64,000 nt of DNA from Actinomycetota bacterium (GTDB taxonomy: Bacteria; Actinomycetota; Actinomycetes; Nanopelagicales; Nanopelagicaceae): assembly GCA_016870365.1 (NCBI GenBank), contig VGBW01000006.1:1-64000 (forward strand). Reading direction: 5' to 3'. Within the stretch, counting starts at the first letter, position 1. Each line of letters opens with the position of its first letter. A model generated the notes under the pieces. That model was not told the DNA's origin. It saw only the letters and a program-made list of their open reading frames with translations, and ran no database searches. Of this stretch, positions 56,167 to 64,000 are shown piece after piece. The translations under genes were made by a program, and so were the position numbers.

Positions 56167-57488
56167 ACTAAACAGTATTTGACTCGCTCAGTAACTCCTG
56201 GCGCGCACTCCTTGGCAACAAAGGTTAGCTTCACAATTGCCCTTGTGTTGTGAATCCAGGTAGAGGGAAGCTTTACTCTGGCACGAAATAATTCACCGGT
56301 GAGGGTTGCTGTTAAGCCCGTACTTGAAGTTCCAGTAATCGAGCTAACACTCCCGGTTTGAGTCCTAGAGTTGATGATGAGTGAAACAACATCAGGTAAT
56401 AGAAAGGCTTGCGCCATAACACTCTGAGGCACATATCTAGACCAGAGGGCGTACCGCCGATTTATCTTTGGATCTAGACTCCAGGCATCTGCCACTCCAG
56501 TTAAGTAAGGTAGTGGACTGCCCCAGACATCTACGATATTTTGAGTAACTCCCCCACTTGAGGAGAAATAGAAGGCTTGGATCGGTTGGCCATCAAGAGT
56601 TACTACCCAAGCACTATTCTCATCAACAAAGGTGCGATTCACCGCCTCTTTCCATTTGATGCCATAGATGGCCTCATTCTCTTTGGCATAACCCACAAAA
56701 TTCTGATCCACAGTGGTGTTATAAATGTTGCAGTCACATTCAATCCTTAGCCTAGATAGTTTCCCTATGGCATAAGTTCTTGCTGCAATCACTTGGGCTT
56801 CAAGTGCTGCAGCTGGCCAAGATGAAGGCACTTCTCCAAGGCCATAGAGATACTCATCATGGAGTCTTAAGGTATTGGATACTGCCAAATATGAGCTAAG
56901 AAGATTGGTAACGCTCTTGAAGACAATCTGACCGTATCTATATTGAGTTGCAGCTGTCCCATTGGTCAGAAGCACAGTTGTGGTGGCACTATCCCAACGC
57001 ACCGTCCATGCAGCGGCTGGATTAATTGCGGCATGTTTTGCCGATGGTGATGAAAGGACTGGCACCACGCTCCCTGCAAAATTAGTAAAGAGCGCAGTGG
57101 TATCACCCGGATATACGCCAAATGGTTCAGGGTTTTCACTAATTGGAATATCGCCTTGATATAGGCGGATCTCACCAGTTGATCCAACTGTGTTCAGATT
57201 TGCTGTTGAAATTAAGTTAGCAACGTTCACTCTTATATATTCATTATCCGGATAGGCAGTGACGGCAGTTCCTGGGTAGTAGTAGTTGAGAATCTCAACA
57301 GCGCTCTTCCCCTCAAGTGCTTGGCCTCGCGCACCGATCTGACTCATTCCTACGCCATGGCCATAACCTGATCCAAGGAAGCGAAAATCTGTCGGAATCA
57401 GGGCTCGGGCCTGAACCGGTGAGATCAAGTTAGGCCCTAGAGTAAAGATGAGCGATAGGCAAGTAAGGAGAAGCGCTCTTTTCTTCAT
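56163..57488 (-). CDS. Exported SpoIID/LytB-domain protein
   Basis: 441 residues. A signal peptide (MKKRALLLTCLSLIFTLGP, cleavage near VQARA) leads into a SpoIID domain with YGHGVGMSQIGARGQALEG near residue 50 and EVPSSWPAAALEAQVIAARTYAIG in the middle (cited here in part as SWPAAALEAQVIAARTYAIG). The order is unusual because GHGVGMSQ is usually C-terminal to that motif, suggesting permuted layout. SpoIID enzymes strip peptidoglycan glycans; here perhaps for wall turnover. Overlaps dapD by 4 bases. Confidence 0.82.
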   Translation of the reverse strand: MKKRALLLTCLSLIFTLGPNLISPVQARALIPTDFRFLGSGYGHGVGMSQIGARGQALEGKSAVEILNYYYPGTAVTAYPDNEYIRVNVANLISTANLNTVGSTGEIRLYQGDIPISENPEPFGVYPGDTTALFTNFAGSVVPVLSSPSAKHAAINPAAAWTVRWDSATTTVLLTNGTAATQYRYGQIVFKSVTNLLSSYLAVSNTLRLHDEYLYGLGEVPSSWPAAALEAQVIAARTYAIGKLSRLRIECDCNIYNTTVDQNFVGYAKENEAIYGIKWKEAVNRTFVDENSAWVVTLDGQPIQAFYFSSSGGVTQNIVDVWGSPLPYLTGVADAWSLDPKINRRYALWSRYVPQSVMAQAFLLPDVVSLIINSRTQTGSVSSITGTSSTGLTATLTGELFRARVKLPSTWIHNTRAIVKLTFVAKECAPGVTERVKYCLV

Positions 57489-57517
57489 ATTTCTTAGGGT
57501 ACAGCAGCGCTCGCTAA

Positions 57518-58522
57518 TTACCGGGTAATTAGCTTTCTTGGTGAGGTAATGAAACCAAATCCCCAGCAAAAATGCATGAAAATCAAAACAGTTGGTAGGT
57601 AGAACCGCTCTGCAAGGCTCTTGCCAATGAACAGTGATGCCAAACTTATTGCTCCAAGATAAATGGCGTTTGGTATAAGAAACAGAGGCGAAGCAAGAAA
57701 GCCTAGGCCTAGTGCAATAACTTGCAAGAATAGATTCAAAGGTGGAGCTAGATAGCGGAAACTAACACTCTTATAGTGTTGTCGAATTATCGCTCTTCTC
57801 CATCTGCCATACTCAAAATATTGTAATGCTAGTTTCCTGAGTGAACTCCGGGGGCGATAGGTGACCTTCAGCTCAGGATCAAAGTAAATGACCCCGCCGT
57901 TTTTTCTCAAGCGATAATTCAGCTCCCAGTCTTGAGCTCTGGTAAATCGCTCGTCATAACCTCCAACGTCATCTAGTGCGTTCTTTTGAAATACCCCTAG
58001 ATAGACCGTATCGGTTGGCCCAGCACCGCCTCCGATATGAAATCTTGATGATCCAACGCCAATAGGAGAGCGCATTGCTGATGCCACTGCTCTTTCAAAT
58101 GAGGTGATCCCTTGAGCGAACATGATTCCACCGACATTTACGGCTCCTGTCTTCTTCAAAGTTTCGATAGCACGTCTGATGTAATCACTATCAATTTCGG
58201 AGTGCCCGTCGATGCGGACAATTATCTGATACTTTGCTAATTTCAAAGCAGCATTCAAACCACTGGGAGTTCTTCCAGATTCGTTTTCAAGAACTCTTAT
58301 TCTCGAATCCTGGTTTGCTAGATCCATTGCTATTTGCCAAGTTTGATCAGTCGAAGGGCCAACGGCCAAGATAAGTTCCATCTGCCCTTGATAATCAGAC
58401 GATAGCGCAGCCTTTATTGCACCACGAAGATGGGGTGCTTCATTGATTACTGTGACAATTATGGAAACTGGCGGGTAATTGGCCAGGTGAGCAGTATTAC
58501 CATGCTTAAGGGGGCTGGTCAT
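57518..58522 (-). CDS. GT2-family glycosyltransferase, membrane-anchored
   Basis: 334 residues from ATG 58522. The N-terminal GT2 domain carries VSIIVTVINEAPHLRGAI, VRIDGHSEIDSDYI (DxD-like), and a catalytic RAQDWELNYRLRKNGG near residue 205. Two or more hydrophobic segments lie from about 245 to 330, ending at the membrane. Probably builds an envelope polymer, a role shared with the divergent LCP gene and ugd; donor unknown. A TTG at 58531 would extend it by three residues. Confidence 0.85.
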   Translation of the reverse strand: MTSPLKHGNTAHLANYPPVSIIVTVINEAPHLRGAIKAALSSDYQGQMELILAVGPSTDQTWQIAMDLANQDSRIRVLENESGRTPSGLNAALKLAKYQIIVRIDGHSEIDSDYIRRAIETLKKTGAVNVGGIMFAQGITSFERAVASAMRSPIGVGSSRFHIGGGAGPTDTVYLGVFQKNALDDVGGYDERFTRAQDWELNYRLRKNGGVIYFDPELKVTYRPRSSLRKLALQYFEYGRWRRAIIRQHYKSVSFRYLAPPLNLFLQVIALGLGFLASPLFLIPNAIYLGAISLASLFIGKSLAERFYLPTVLIFMHFCWGFGFITSPRKLITR

Positions 58523-58546
58523 AACGTTCAAACGCTATCGCTTCAC

Positions 58547-58552
58547 TACTCT
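58547..58552 (+). promoter_or_regulatory. -10 element of a likely leaderless promoter for the LCP gene
   Basis: TACTCT lies 7 bases before the GTG at 58560, in the 37-base divergent gap shared with the GT2 gene. Confidence 0.4.
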
Positions 58553-58559
58553 TGCCTCT

Positions 58560-59645
58560 GTGAAATCCCCTCGGGCAATTCGTTTCCTCACCATCGCCTC
58601 TATAGCTATTGTGGCGATATCGGCCCTCGCCTGGGCAGGCGTTGGAAGGATTACTGCCGCCATCCCAAGAGTTGATGCTTTTGCTGGCCTCGAAAATCGC
58701 CCTAGGAAGGAGTCCTCGGCAGTTAATTACCTGATTGTTGGTTCTGATACCCGTGAGGGCTTAAGCCGTGAGGAGATCAAGCGGCTACGAGTGGGTGGAA
58801 CAGAGGTAGCTGCAGGCAAGAGAAGTGACACCATACTTCTGATCCACATCTCTAAGAAGCGAGATAAGGCAGCAATCATCTCTATCCCGCGTGATAGCTA
58901 CGCGCTTATCCCTGAACACAATAATTCTCAAGGCAAGCTTATTCCTGCAGCCTACTCAAAGATTAACTCTGCATATAACTGGGGCGGTGCCCCACTGTTG
59001 ATTGAAACCCTTGAGAATATGTCGGGCTTAAGAATCGATCGCTATATAGAACTTAACTTCGTTGGCTTTGTGCGTATGGTTGATGCCCTTGGCGGAGTTG
59101 AGATCTGTACCAAGAAAGATATTGATGATCCCAAGAGCCATCTGACTATTCCTGCAGGAACTCATGTTCTGGACGGTATTGATTCACTTAAATTCGTAAG
59201 AACTCGTGTCTTTGATGGATTGGGCGACTTAGGAAGAATGAAGCGACAACAAGAATTTGCTGGAGCCATGCTGCGTAAAGCAACTAGCGCTGGAGTATTG
59301 CTAAACCCGGTGAAGATGGTTGACTTCATAAATTCAGTTCTAGATAGCGTGGTAACGGATGAAGGTTTGAGTCAAGGAGATCTACTAGCCCTTGGAAAGC
59401 AGCTGCGTAATCTCTCTCCAAGTAATGTCAGAACGCTTACAATTCCTCTTCAGAATTACAATTACAGCAACAACGGAGTAAGTGGCGCAGTGCTCTGGGA
59501 TCCAGTATTGGCCCCTGAGCTTTTTGAACTGATTAAGAATGATGAAGCGCTCGTTGAAGAAGTAAGGCCTGACCCATCTTCATCCCCGAGTGCTATCGAT
59601 AGATTCAAGAGTGGAACTGCCGCTGATAACCCCTGTAAGGACTAG
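58560..59645 (+). CDS. LytR-CpsA-Psr family wall-polymer ligase
   Basis: 361 residues with an N-terminal membrane helix (about 8-28) and an external LCP domain. Polyprenyl-phosphate and metal-binding residues occur in GSDTREG, RSDTILLIHIS, SIPRDSYALI and VRTRVFDGLGDLGRMKRQQ. Transfers envelope glycopolymers from a lipid carrier onto peptidoglycan. It heads a run of plus-strand genes beginning with ugd, 3 bases after its stop. Confidence 0.93.
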   Translation: MKSPRAIRFLTIASIAIVAISALAWAGVGRITAAIPRVDAFAGLENRPRKESSAVNYLIVGSDTREGLSREEIKRLRVGGTEVAAGKRSDTILLIHISKKRDKAAIISIPRDSYALIPEHNNSQGKLIPAAYSKINSAYNWGGAPLLIETLENMSGLRIDRYIELNFVGFVRMVDALGGVEICTKKDIDDPKSHLTIPAGTHVLDGIDSLKFVRTRVFDGLGDLGRMKRQQEFAGAMLRKATSAGVLLNPVKMVDFINSVLDSVVTDEGLSQGDLLALGKQLRNLSPSNVRTLTIPLQNYNYSNNGVSGAVLWDPVLAPELFELIKNDEALVEEVRPDPSSSPSAIDRFKSGTAADNPCKD

Positions 59646-59648
59646 TAT

Positions 59649-60962
59649 TTGGCAGTCATGTTAAAGCTATCAGTCATTGGAACTGGCTATCTTGGAGCCA
59701 CCCATGCAGCCGCGATGTCATCTCTGGGCTTTGAAGTTGTTGGCGTTGATATCGATCCGAAGAAGATAGAGCTTCTCAGCCAAGGCAAGGTTCCATTCTT
59801 CGAGCCAGGCCTTGGAGAACTTCTGGCAGCAGAAATTAAATCTCAAAGATTGAAATTCACAACAGATTTTTCTCAAATCTCAGACTGCGATGTTCACTTT
59901 ATTTGCGTGGGAACCCCACAAAGAAGCGATAGCCTAGCTGCGGATCTGACCTATGTTGATACCTCAGTGGCGTCGGTGGCTCCTCGCGCCAAAGCCGGCT
60001 CACTCATCGTGGGCAAATCCACGGTTCCTGTAGGAACTGCCAATCGGCTAGCCGACGTGTTAAGAGGTGCAAATGAGAAGGTGGAGTTGGCCTGGAATCC
60101 CGAATTCCTAAGAGAAGGTTTCGCGGTTGAAGATACTCTTCGGCCCAATAGATTGGTCGTGGGTGTTACTTCAGATCGGGCCGAGGAGATCCTAAAAGAG
60201 GTCTATGCCTCACTTCTCAAAGATGGAGTTCCTTGGATAAGAGCAGATCTACCAACTGCTGAACTAGTAAAAGTTGCCGCAAACTCTTTTCTGGCTACCA
60301 AGATCTCCTTCATCAATGCTATGGCAGAGATTTGTGAAGCAGCTGGTGGAGATGTAACCGTTCTTGCTAGAGCCATTGGTTATGACCCAAGAATCGGCTC
60401 TCGCTTTCTCCAGGCTGGAATTGGATTTGGTGGTGGTTGTTTACCCAAAGATATCCGGGCATTCATGGCTCGATCTGAGGAACTTGGAGCAAGACAATCG
60501 CTTGAGTTCTTAAGAGAAATCGATTCTATCAATCTGCGAGCTCGGGCTCGAGTGATTGATTTAGTCAAAGTTGAGTTGGGTCAAGATTTGAAGGGTAAGA
60601 GGATCGCAGTATGGGGCGCTGCTTTCAAGCCAGATAGCGATGATGTCAGAGACTCACCCGCGCTTGATATCGCTGTTGAATTAGGTAAAGCAGGGGCGAG
60701 CGTGAGAGTTCATGATCCCAAGGCCATTGAGCCTGCCAGGGCTCGCTTTGCTCACCTGGACTTCACAGAGAGTATCGAAAGCTGCATTGCTGGAGCGGAT
60801 GTAATCCTGCATCTAACTGAATGGAAGATCTATCGAGAGATCAATCCTGTTGCCATAAAGAGTCAGGTGAATCAGGCAATAGTGATCGATGGTCGGAACT
60901 CCCTTGACAAAGAGCTCTGGGTTAGAGCAGGTTGGAAATTTAGGGCTCCAGGAAGAGCTTAA
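59649..60962 (+). CDS. ugd: UDP-glucose 6-dehydrogenase
   Basis: 437 residues. The NAD-binding loop LSVIGTGYLGATHAA, the catalytic Cys in GFGGGCLPKDIR near residue 263 and GAAFKPDSDDVRDSPALDIA near the C-terminal domain are all present. Makes UDP-glucuronate; GDP-mannose dehydrogenase has the same motifs, and ManC upstream makes that reading possible, but sequence favours UDP-glucose. AAGGA lies 7 bases before TTG 59649, so I prefer it to ATG 59658. Confidence 0.92.
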   Translation: MAVMLKLSVIGTGYLGATHAAAMSSLGFEVVGVDIDPKKIELLSQGKVPFFEPGLGELLAAEIKSQRLKFTTDFSQISDCDVHFICVGTPQRSDSLAADLTYVDTSVASVAPRAKAGSLIVGKSTVPVGTANRLADVLRGANEKVELAWNPEFLREGFAVEDTLRPNRLVVGVTSDRAEEILKEVYASLLKDGVPWIRADLPTAELVKVAANSFLATKISFINAMAEICEAAGGDVTVLARAIGYDPRIGSRFLQAGIGFGGGCLPKDIRAFMARSEELGARQSLEFLREIDSINLRARARVIDLVKVELGQDLKGKRIAVWGAAFKPDSDDVRDSPALDIAVELGKAGASVRVHDPKAIEPARARFAHLDFTESIESCIAGADVILHLTEWKIYREINPVAIKSQVNQAIVIDGRNSLDKELWVRAGWKFRAPGRA

Positions 60963-60965
60963 GCG

Positions 60966-61562
60966 ATGGCGCCAAAAATTATCTTGGCATCAGCATCTCC
61001 TGCTAGATTCAAGTTACTACAAAATGCTGGAATCAATCCTGAAGTAATTGTTAGCGGAGTTAATGAAGAGAGCTCTGATTATCAGAACCTAACCCCCAAA
61101 GAATTGGTGATAGCTCTTGCAATAGTTAAAGCCCATACTATTAGGCAGAAGATTGATTACCCAGCTGTGATTATTGGATGTGACTCCACTTTCGAATTTG
61201 AGGGCCAGAGCCTTGGCAAAGCAACAACCGTTGAGAATGCCATCGAAAGAGCTAAGAAGTTACGAGGAAAGTCAGGGCTGCTCCACACTGGGCATTGCAT
61301 TATTGATACCGATAAAGAGATAGAGATCAGCGATGTGGTAACAACTAAAGTCTTCTTTTCCGATATGAGTGATGCTGAAATTGAAGGCTATGTGGCAACC
61401 GGTGAGCCTTTAGATGTTGCCGGAGGTTTCACTCTTGATGGACGTAGCTCGCCATTTATCATACGGATCGAAGGTGAAGCATCAAATGTTATTGGCTTAT
61501 CCCTACCGCTATTGCGAAGGGCCATTAACAGATTAGGTTATCAGTGGTTTGATTTGTCATGA
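60966..61562 (+). CDS. maf: Maf-family nucleoside triphosphate pyrophosphatase
   Basis: 198 residues. Starts PKIILASASPARFKLLQNAG; the metal site includes IIGCDSTFEFEG, and the C-terminal catalytic region DVAGGFTLDGRSSPFI is of YhdE type. Hydrolyses non-canonical or canonical dTTP/UTP/m5UTP, and in Bacillus affects septum formation. Overlaps the next gene by 4 bases. Confidence 0.92.
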   Translation: MAPKIILASASPARFKLLQNAGINPEVIVSGVNEESSDYQNLTPKELVIALAIVKAHTIRQKIDYPAVIIGCDSTFEFEGQSLGKATTVENAIERAKKLRGKSGLLHTGHCIIDTDKEIEISDVVTTKVFFSDMSDAEIEGYVATGEPLDVAGGFTLDGRSSPFIIRIEGEASNVIGLSLPLLRRAINRLGYQWFDLS

Positions 61563-61999
61563 CTTTATATGCCGCATATGGATCAAATCTTGATCCAAGG
61601 CAGATGCTCCTTAGAGCCCCGCATTCGCCACATCAGGGAACGGGCTGGCTTCGTGGATGGCGCTTGACTTTTGGAGGAGAGGAAATTGGCTGGGAAGGGG
61701 CGGTTGCAACACTTGCCGAAGATTCAGGTCATAGCGTTTTTGTCTCTCTATATGACCTAACCCCTGCAGATGAAGTAGCGCTTGACCAATGGGAAGGTGT
61801 GACAACTGATCTATATAGAAAAATTAGAGTGCGAGTAGAAACCCTTGATGACTCTCCCCTTTGTTATGTGTACATTTTGAATTCGTTTGAAGGTGGAGCG
61901 CCTTCTGCGCGGTATTTACAGACCATGGTTAGCGCTGCCAGAGAAGCTGGCGCCCCTGATGATTACATTCAAGAGTTAAGCAATAGAAGTACTCGGTAG
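61559..61999 (+). CDS. Gamma-glutamylcyclotransferase-like protein
   Basis: 146 residues. The substrate loop YAAYGSNLDPRQML at the N-terminus and the catalytic acidic residue in DQWEGVTTDLYRK match GGCT-like proteins, which cyclise gamma-glutamyl groups to 5-oxoproline. The real substrate in mycothiol-based cells is not known. Overlaps maf by 4 bases; the phosphohexomutase follows after 12. Confidence 0.85.
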   Translation: MTLYAAYGSNLDPRQMLLRAPHSPHQGTGWLRGWRLTFGGEEIGWEGAVATLAEDSGHSVFVSLYDLTPADEVALDQWEGVTTDLYRKIRVRVETLDDSPLCYVYILNSFEGGAPSARYLQTMVSAAREAGAPDDYIQELSNRSTR

Positions 62000-62011
62000 T
62001 AGATTTAGCTT

Positions 62012-63637
62012 ATGGAGCAATCTCTTATAGCTGAAGTTAAGCAATGGATCAGTCAAGATCCTGATCCAAGAACGAGAGCAGAACTTGAAAAACTCCTAGC
62101 AGAGGAAAATGAAAGTGAATTGCGCTCCTGTTTCTCTGGCTTTCTAGAATTTGGAACAGCAGGTTTGCGTGGCAAATTGGGGCCAGGGCCATCGAGAATG
62201 AATCGCGCAGTGGTCACAAGAACTGCGGCAGGGATAGTGGCCTACATGCAAGACCACAATCTTTCATCCGTGGTGATTGGACGTGATGCTAGATATGGAT
62301 CAAAGGACTTTGCCCAAGATACTGCTGAGATCATGCAAGGTGCTGGAATGAAAGTCTGGCTCCTGCCGGATGCTCTTCCAACTCCCGTGCTTGCCTACGC
62401 TGTTAGAGATCTAAAGTGCGATGTAGGGATCATGGTTACCGCCAGCCATAACCCACCAGAAGATAATGGCTACAAGGTCTATCTGGGTGGGGTTGTTGAC
62501 CATATTCGCTACGAGGGATCACAGATTATCCCTCCTGCAGATAGCCAGATCTCAGAATATATCTCCAAAGTTGCAGACCTGAAAACGCTGAGACGAAGCA
62601 GTGGAGCTAGGGTCTTAGACAAAAGTATTGTCAATTCATATATCAAGGCCACAGCAAAGCTTGCCACCTCAAAGAGTGATCTTAAGGTTGTCTACTCTGC
62701 AATGCATGGTGTTGGCACTAGGACTTTAGAGCAAGTATTCGCCGCAGCGCACTTTGCTTGCCCGATATTAGTAACAGAGCAGGCTGAACCAGATCCTGAC
62801 TTTCCAACAGTTAGATTTCCAAATCCTGAAGAGCCTGGAGCTATCGACCTTTCAATAAAGAAGGCAATACAAGTATCAGCAGATCTTGTCATTGCCAATG
62901 ATCCCGATGCTGATAGATGCGCAGTTGCCATCGCTGACAAAAGTGGCAAGTGGCGAATGCTTCGGGGAGATGAAGTTGGAGCCCTTCTTGGAGAGTATCT
63001 AGCTAGCAGAGCCAAAGACAAGAGAGCAACCTTGGCTAACTCCATAGTTTCATCTTCAATCCTAAGGAAAATAGCAAAGGCCTACCACTTACCCTTTGCT
63101 GAGACTTTGACTGGCTTTAAGTGGATTGCAAAGATAGAAAATCTTCATTTTGGTTATGAAGAAGCCCTTGGCTATGCCGTTGATTCAAGCTCAGTAAATG
63201 ATAAGGATGGGATCAGCGCTGCGCTGGTTATTGTTCAGCTTGCCACAGACCTCAAGTGCCAATCCAAGACACTTGATGATTTTCTCGAAGAAATATGGGA
63301 GAAATATGGCTATCACGGCACCAGACAGATTTCAGTAAGAGTGAACAGCATTCAACAGATTCCCATGATACTTGGGAAGTTTAGGGTGAATACCCCAAAG
63401 TTAGTTGCCGGATATCCGATAACCAGATTTGATGATCTAGAGAAACCAAGTAATCACCTACCTGCAACTAATGGAGTGCGAATATATCTTGATCCAAATA
63501 TTCGAATCATCGTAAGGCCTAGCGGTACTGAGCCAAAGATCAAGTGCTACATCGAGGTAGTTAGCGATAGCCAAATGATCGCCGAGGAGATCATCGCCAA
63601 ACTAGATTCAGAACTGCGTATCTTTCTTGCCACATAA
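62012..63637 (+). CDS. Alpha-D-phosphohexomutase (phosphoglucomutase type)
   Basis: 541 residues, longer than ManB (462). FGTAGLRGKLGPGPSRMN near residue 48, the phospho-Ser loop VTASHNPPEDNGYK near residue 145, the metal loop DPDADRCAVA near residue 300 and the phosphate loop RPSGTEPKIKCYIE near residue 510 are intact. Such enzymes are phosphoglucomutase or phosphopentomutase-like (PgcA/PGM2), and the presence of deoC next door suggests a possible phosphopentomutase role in nucleoside use. Confidence 0.9.
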   Translation: MEQSLIAEVKQWISQDPDPRTRAELEKLLAEENESELRSCFSGFLEFGTAGLRGKLGPGPSRMNRAVVTRTAAGIVAYMQDHNLSSVVIGRDARYGSKDFAQDTAEIMQGAGMKVWLLPDALPTPVLAYAVRDLKCDVGIMVTASHNPPEDNGYKVYLGGVVDHIRYEGSQIIPPADSQISEYISKVADLKTLRRSSGARVLDKSIVNSYIKATAKLATSKSDLKVVYSAMHGVGTRTLEQVFAAAHFACPILVTEQAEPDPDFPTVRFPNPEEPGAIDLSIKKAIQVSADLVIANDPDADRCAVAIADKSGKWRMLRGDEVGALLGEYLASRAKDKRATLANSIVSSSILRKIAKAYHLPFAETLTGFKWIAKIENLHFGYEEALGYAVDSSSVNDKDGISAALVIVQLATDLKCQSKTLDDFLEEIWEKYGYHGTRQISVRVNSIQQIPMILGKFRVNTPKLVAGYPITRFDDLEKPSNHLPATNGVRIYLDPNIRIIVRPSGTEPKIKCYIEVVSDSQMIAEEIIAKLDSELRIFLAT

Positions 63638-63641
63638 CTTG

Positions 63642-63647
63642 TAGACT
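63642..63647 (+). promoter_or_regulatory. -10 element of a likely leaderless promoter for deoC
   Basis: TAGACT lies 8 bases before the ATG at 63656, in the 18-base gap after the phosphohexomutase. It is identical to the -10 before trhO. Confidence 0.4.
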
Positions 63648-63655
63648 CACCGCCT

Positions 63656-64000
63656 ATGTCAGCGCTAAATCTGATTGACGGATCTGAGGCGTCGCTGCGT
63701 AGATTCCTGCAAACTCTCCCCGGTGTCGATCAAATCGGAGCGCAAGAAAGAGCTGCCATGCTTGGCACGCGCAGCATCAAGACCACCAGCAAGAAGTGGG
63801 CCATTGATAGGGCCATAAGCATGATTGATCTAACGACTCTTGAGGGCGCCGATACTGCCGGTAAAGTCCGCTCGCTCTGCTCAAAAGCCCTTCGCCCAGA
63901 TCCGCAAGATGCAACTGTTCCTCATGTGGGAGCAGTTTGTGTCTATAGCGACATGGTGGGGATTGCCAGAAATCATCTTGATTCAATTGGTGGTCAAGAC
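63656..64000 (+). CDS. deoC: Deoxyribose-phosphate aldolase, C-terminal part cut off by window edge
   Basis: The first 115 codons are open to the right end. MIDLTTLEGADTAGKVRSLCSKA near residue 55 (given in part as MIDLTTLEGADTAGK) and VGAVCVYSDMVG near residue 93 are DeoC signatures: the first matches the substrate loop, the second the strand with the catalytic Asp region. Splits 2-deoxyribose-5-phosphate into glyceraldehyde-3-phosphate and acetaldehyde in nucleoside salvage. The catalytic Lys lies beyond the window. Confidence 0.9.
   Translation, partial: MSALNLIDGSEASLRRFLQTLPGVDQIGAQERAAMLGTRSIKTTSKKWAIDRAISMIDLTTLEGADTAGKVRSLCSKALRPDPQDATVPHVGAVCVYSDMVGIARNHLDSIGGQD

Overview
The window is a densely packed chromosomal segment from an actinobacterium. 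Lineage markers are two WhiB proteins, the MtrA/MtrB two-component system, a PdtaS-type kinase, a mycothiol deacetylase (MshB type), and several small families largely restricted to Actinomycetota (DUF3107, DUF3117, DUF3499, DUF5719, DUF6459). Genes abut or overlap almost everywhere, many promoters sit directly on start codons, and codon use is only moderately GC-rich. I infer a streamlined free-living lineage such as the freshwater acI group (Nanopelagicales); no marker gene proves this.

Layout. 1-4935: a cut membrane gene, tRNA hydroxylation (trhO), NAD(P)HX repair (nnrD), then an aminotransferase with methylmalonate-semialdehyde dehydrogenase. 4932-11904 (minus): an FMN riboswitch followed by ribD-ribE-ribBA-ribH and then, without any gap, prpB-prpC-prpD of the methylcitrate cycle. 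11923-19889 (minus): DUF885 peptidase, argG, a methyltransferase, short HPF, a small membrane cluster, a PYROXD2-like flavoprotein and a PatB-type lyase. 20066-22473: AlkA-like glycosylase, msrA-msrB, tRNA-Arg(CCG) with an HTH gene fragment at its 3' end, whiB1. 22478-42457 (mostly minus): pdtaS, CpaE-like and SAF genes, DUF6459, secA, comF, mtrB-mtrA-sahH, manB, DUF3499, DUF5719, a 1026-residue glycosyltransferase, whiB2, manC, dapC and ferredoxin. 42518-55177: cysteinyl-tRNA synthetase family gene, mshB, TetR, DUF3107, a ParA/DUF2236/MarC/PHP chain, EamA, mrp, tatB, an O-methyltransferase, pepA, DUF3117, an orphan sigma region-4 protein, SRPBCC and LOG genes. 55243-64000: dapD, a SpoIID-domain protein, envelope sugar genes (GT2, LCP, ugd), maf, a cyclotransferase, a phosphohexomutase and the start of deoC.

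How it fits together. The aminotransferase and MmsA would feed propionyl-CoA or acetyl-CoA into the PrpBCD cycle. ManB and ManC supply GDP-mannose (or a related sugar nucleotide), while Ugd supplies a UDP-uronate for envelope polymers built by the glycosyltransferases and attached by the LCP protein. DapC and DapD serve lysine and peptidoglycan. MshB, MsrA/B and WhiB proteins point to thiol and redox homeostasis. Much of the content and order recalls two separate Mycobacterium tuberculosis regions, Rv3219-Rv3265c and Rv1170-Rv1229c, here brought together and compacted; that comparison is from memory of the M. tuberculosis gene order.

Most notable points: the riboswitch-led rib-prp unit, a dapC gene with no ATG/GTG/TTG at its N-terminus, an orphan sigma-4 gene beside a locus where sigE-rseA-htrA would be expected, interlocked stop codons at convergent gene pairs, and a recurrent leaderless promoter arrangement (TANNNT followed by 5-8 bases and the start codon). 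I saw no CRISPR array, no complete insertion sequence and no rRNA. No stretch longer than about 300 bases lacks a gene; the longest empty intervals are 19907-20065 and 21995-22197, which hold only promoter-like sequence.
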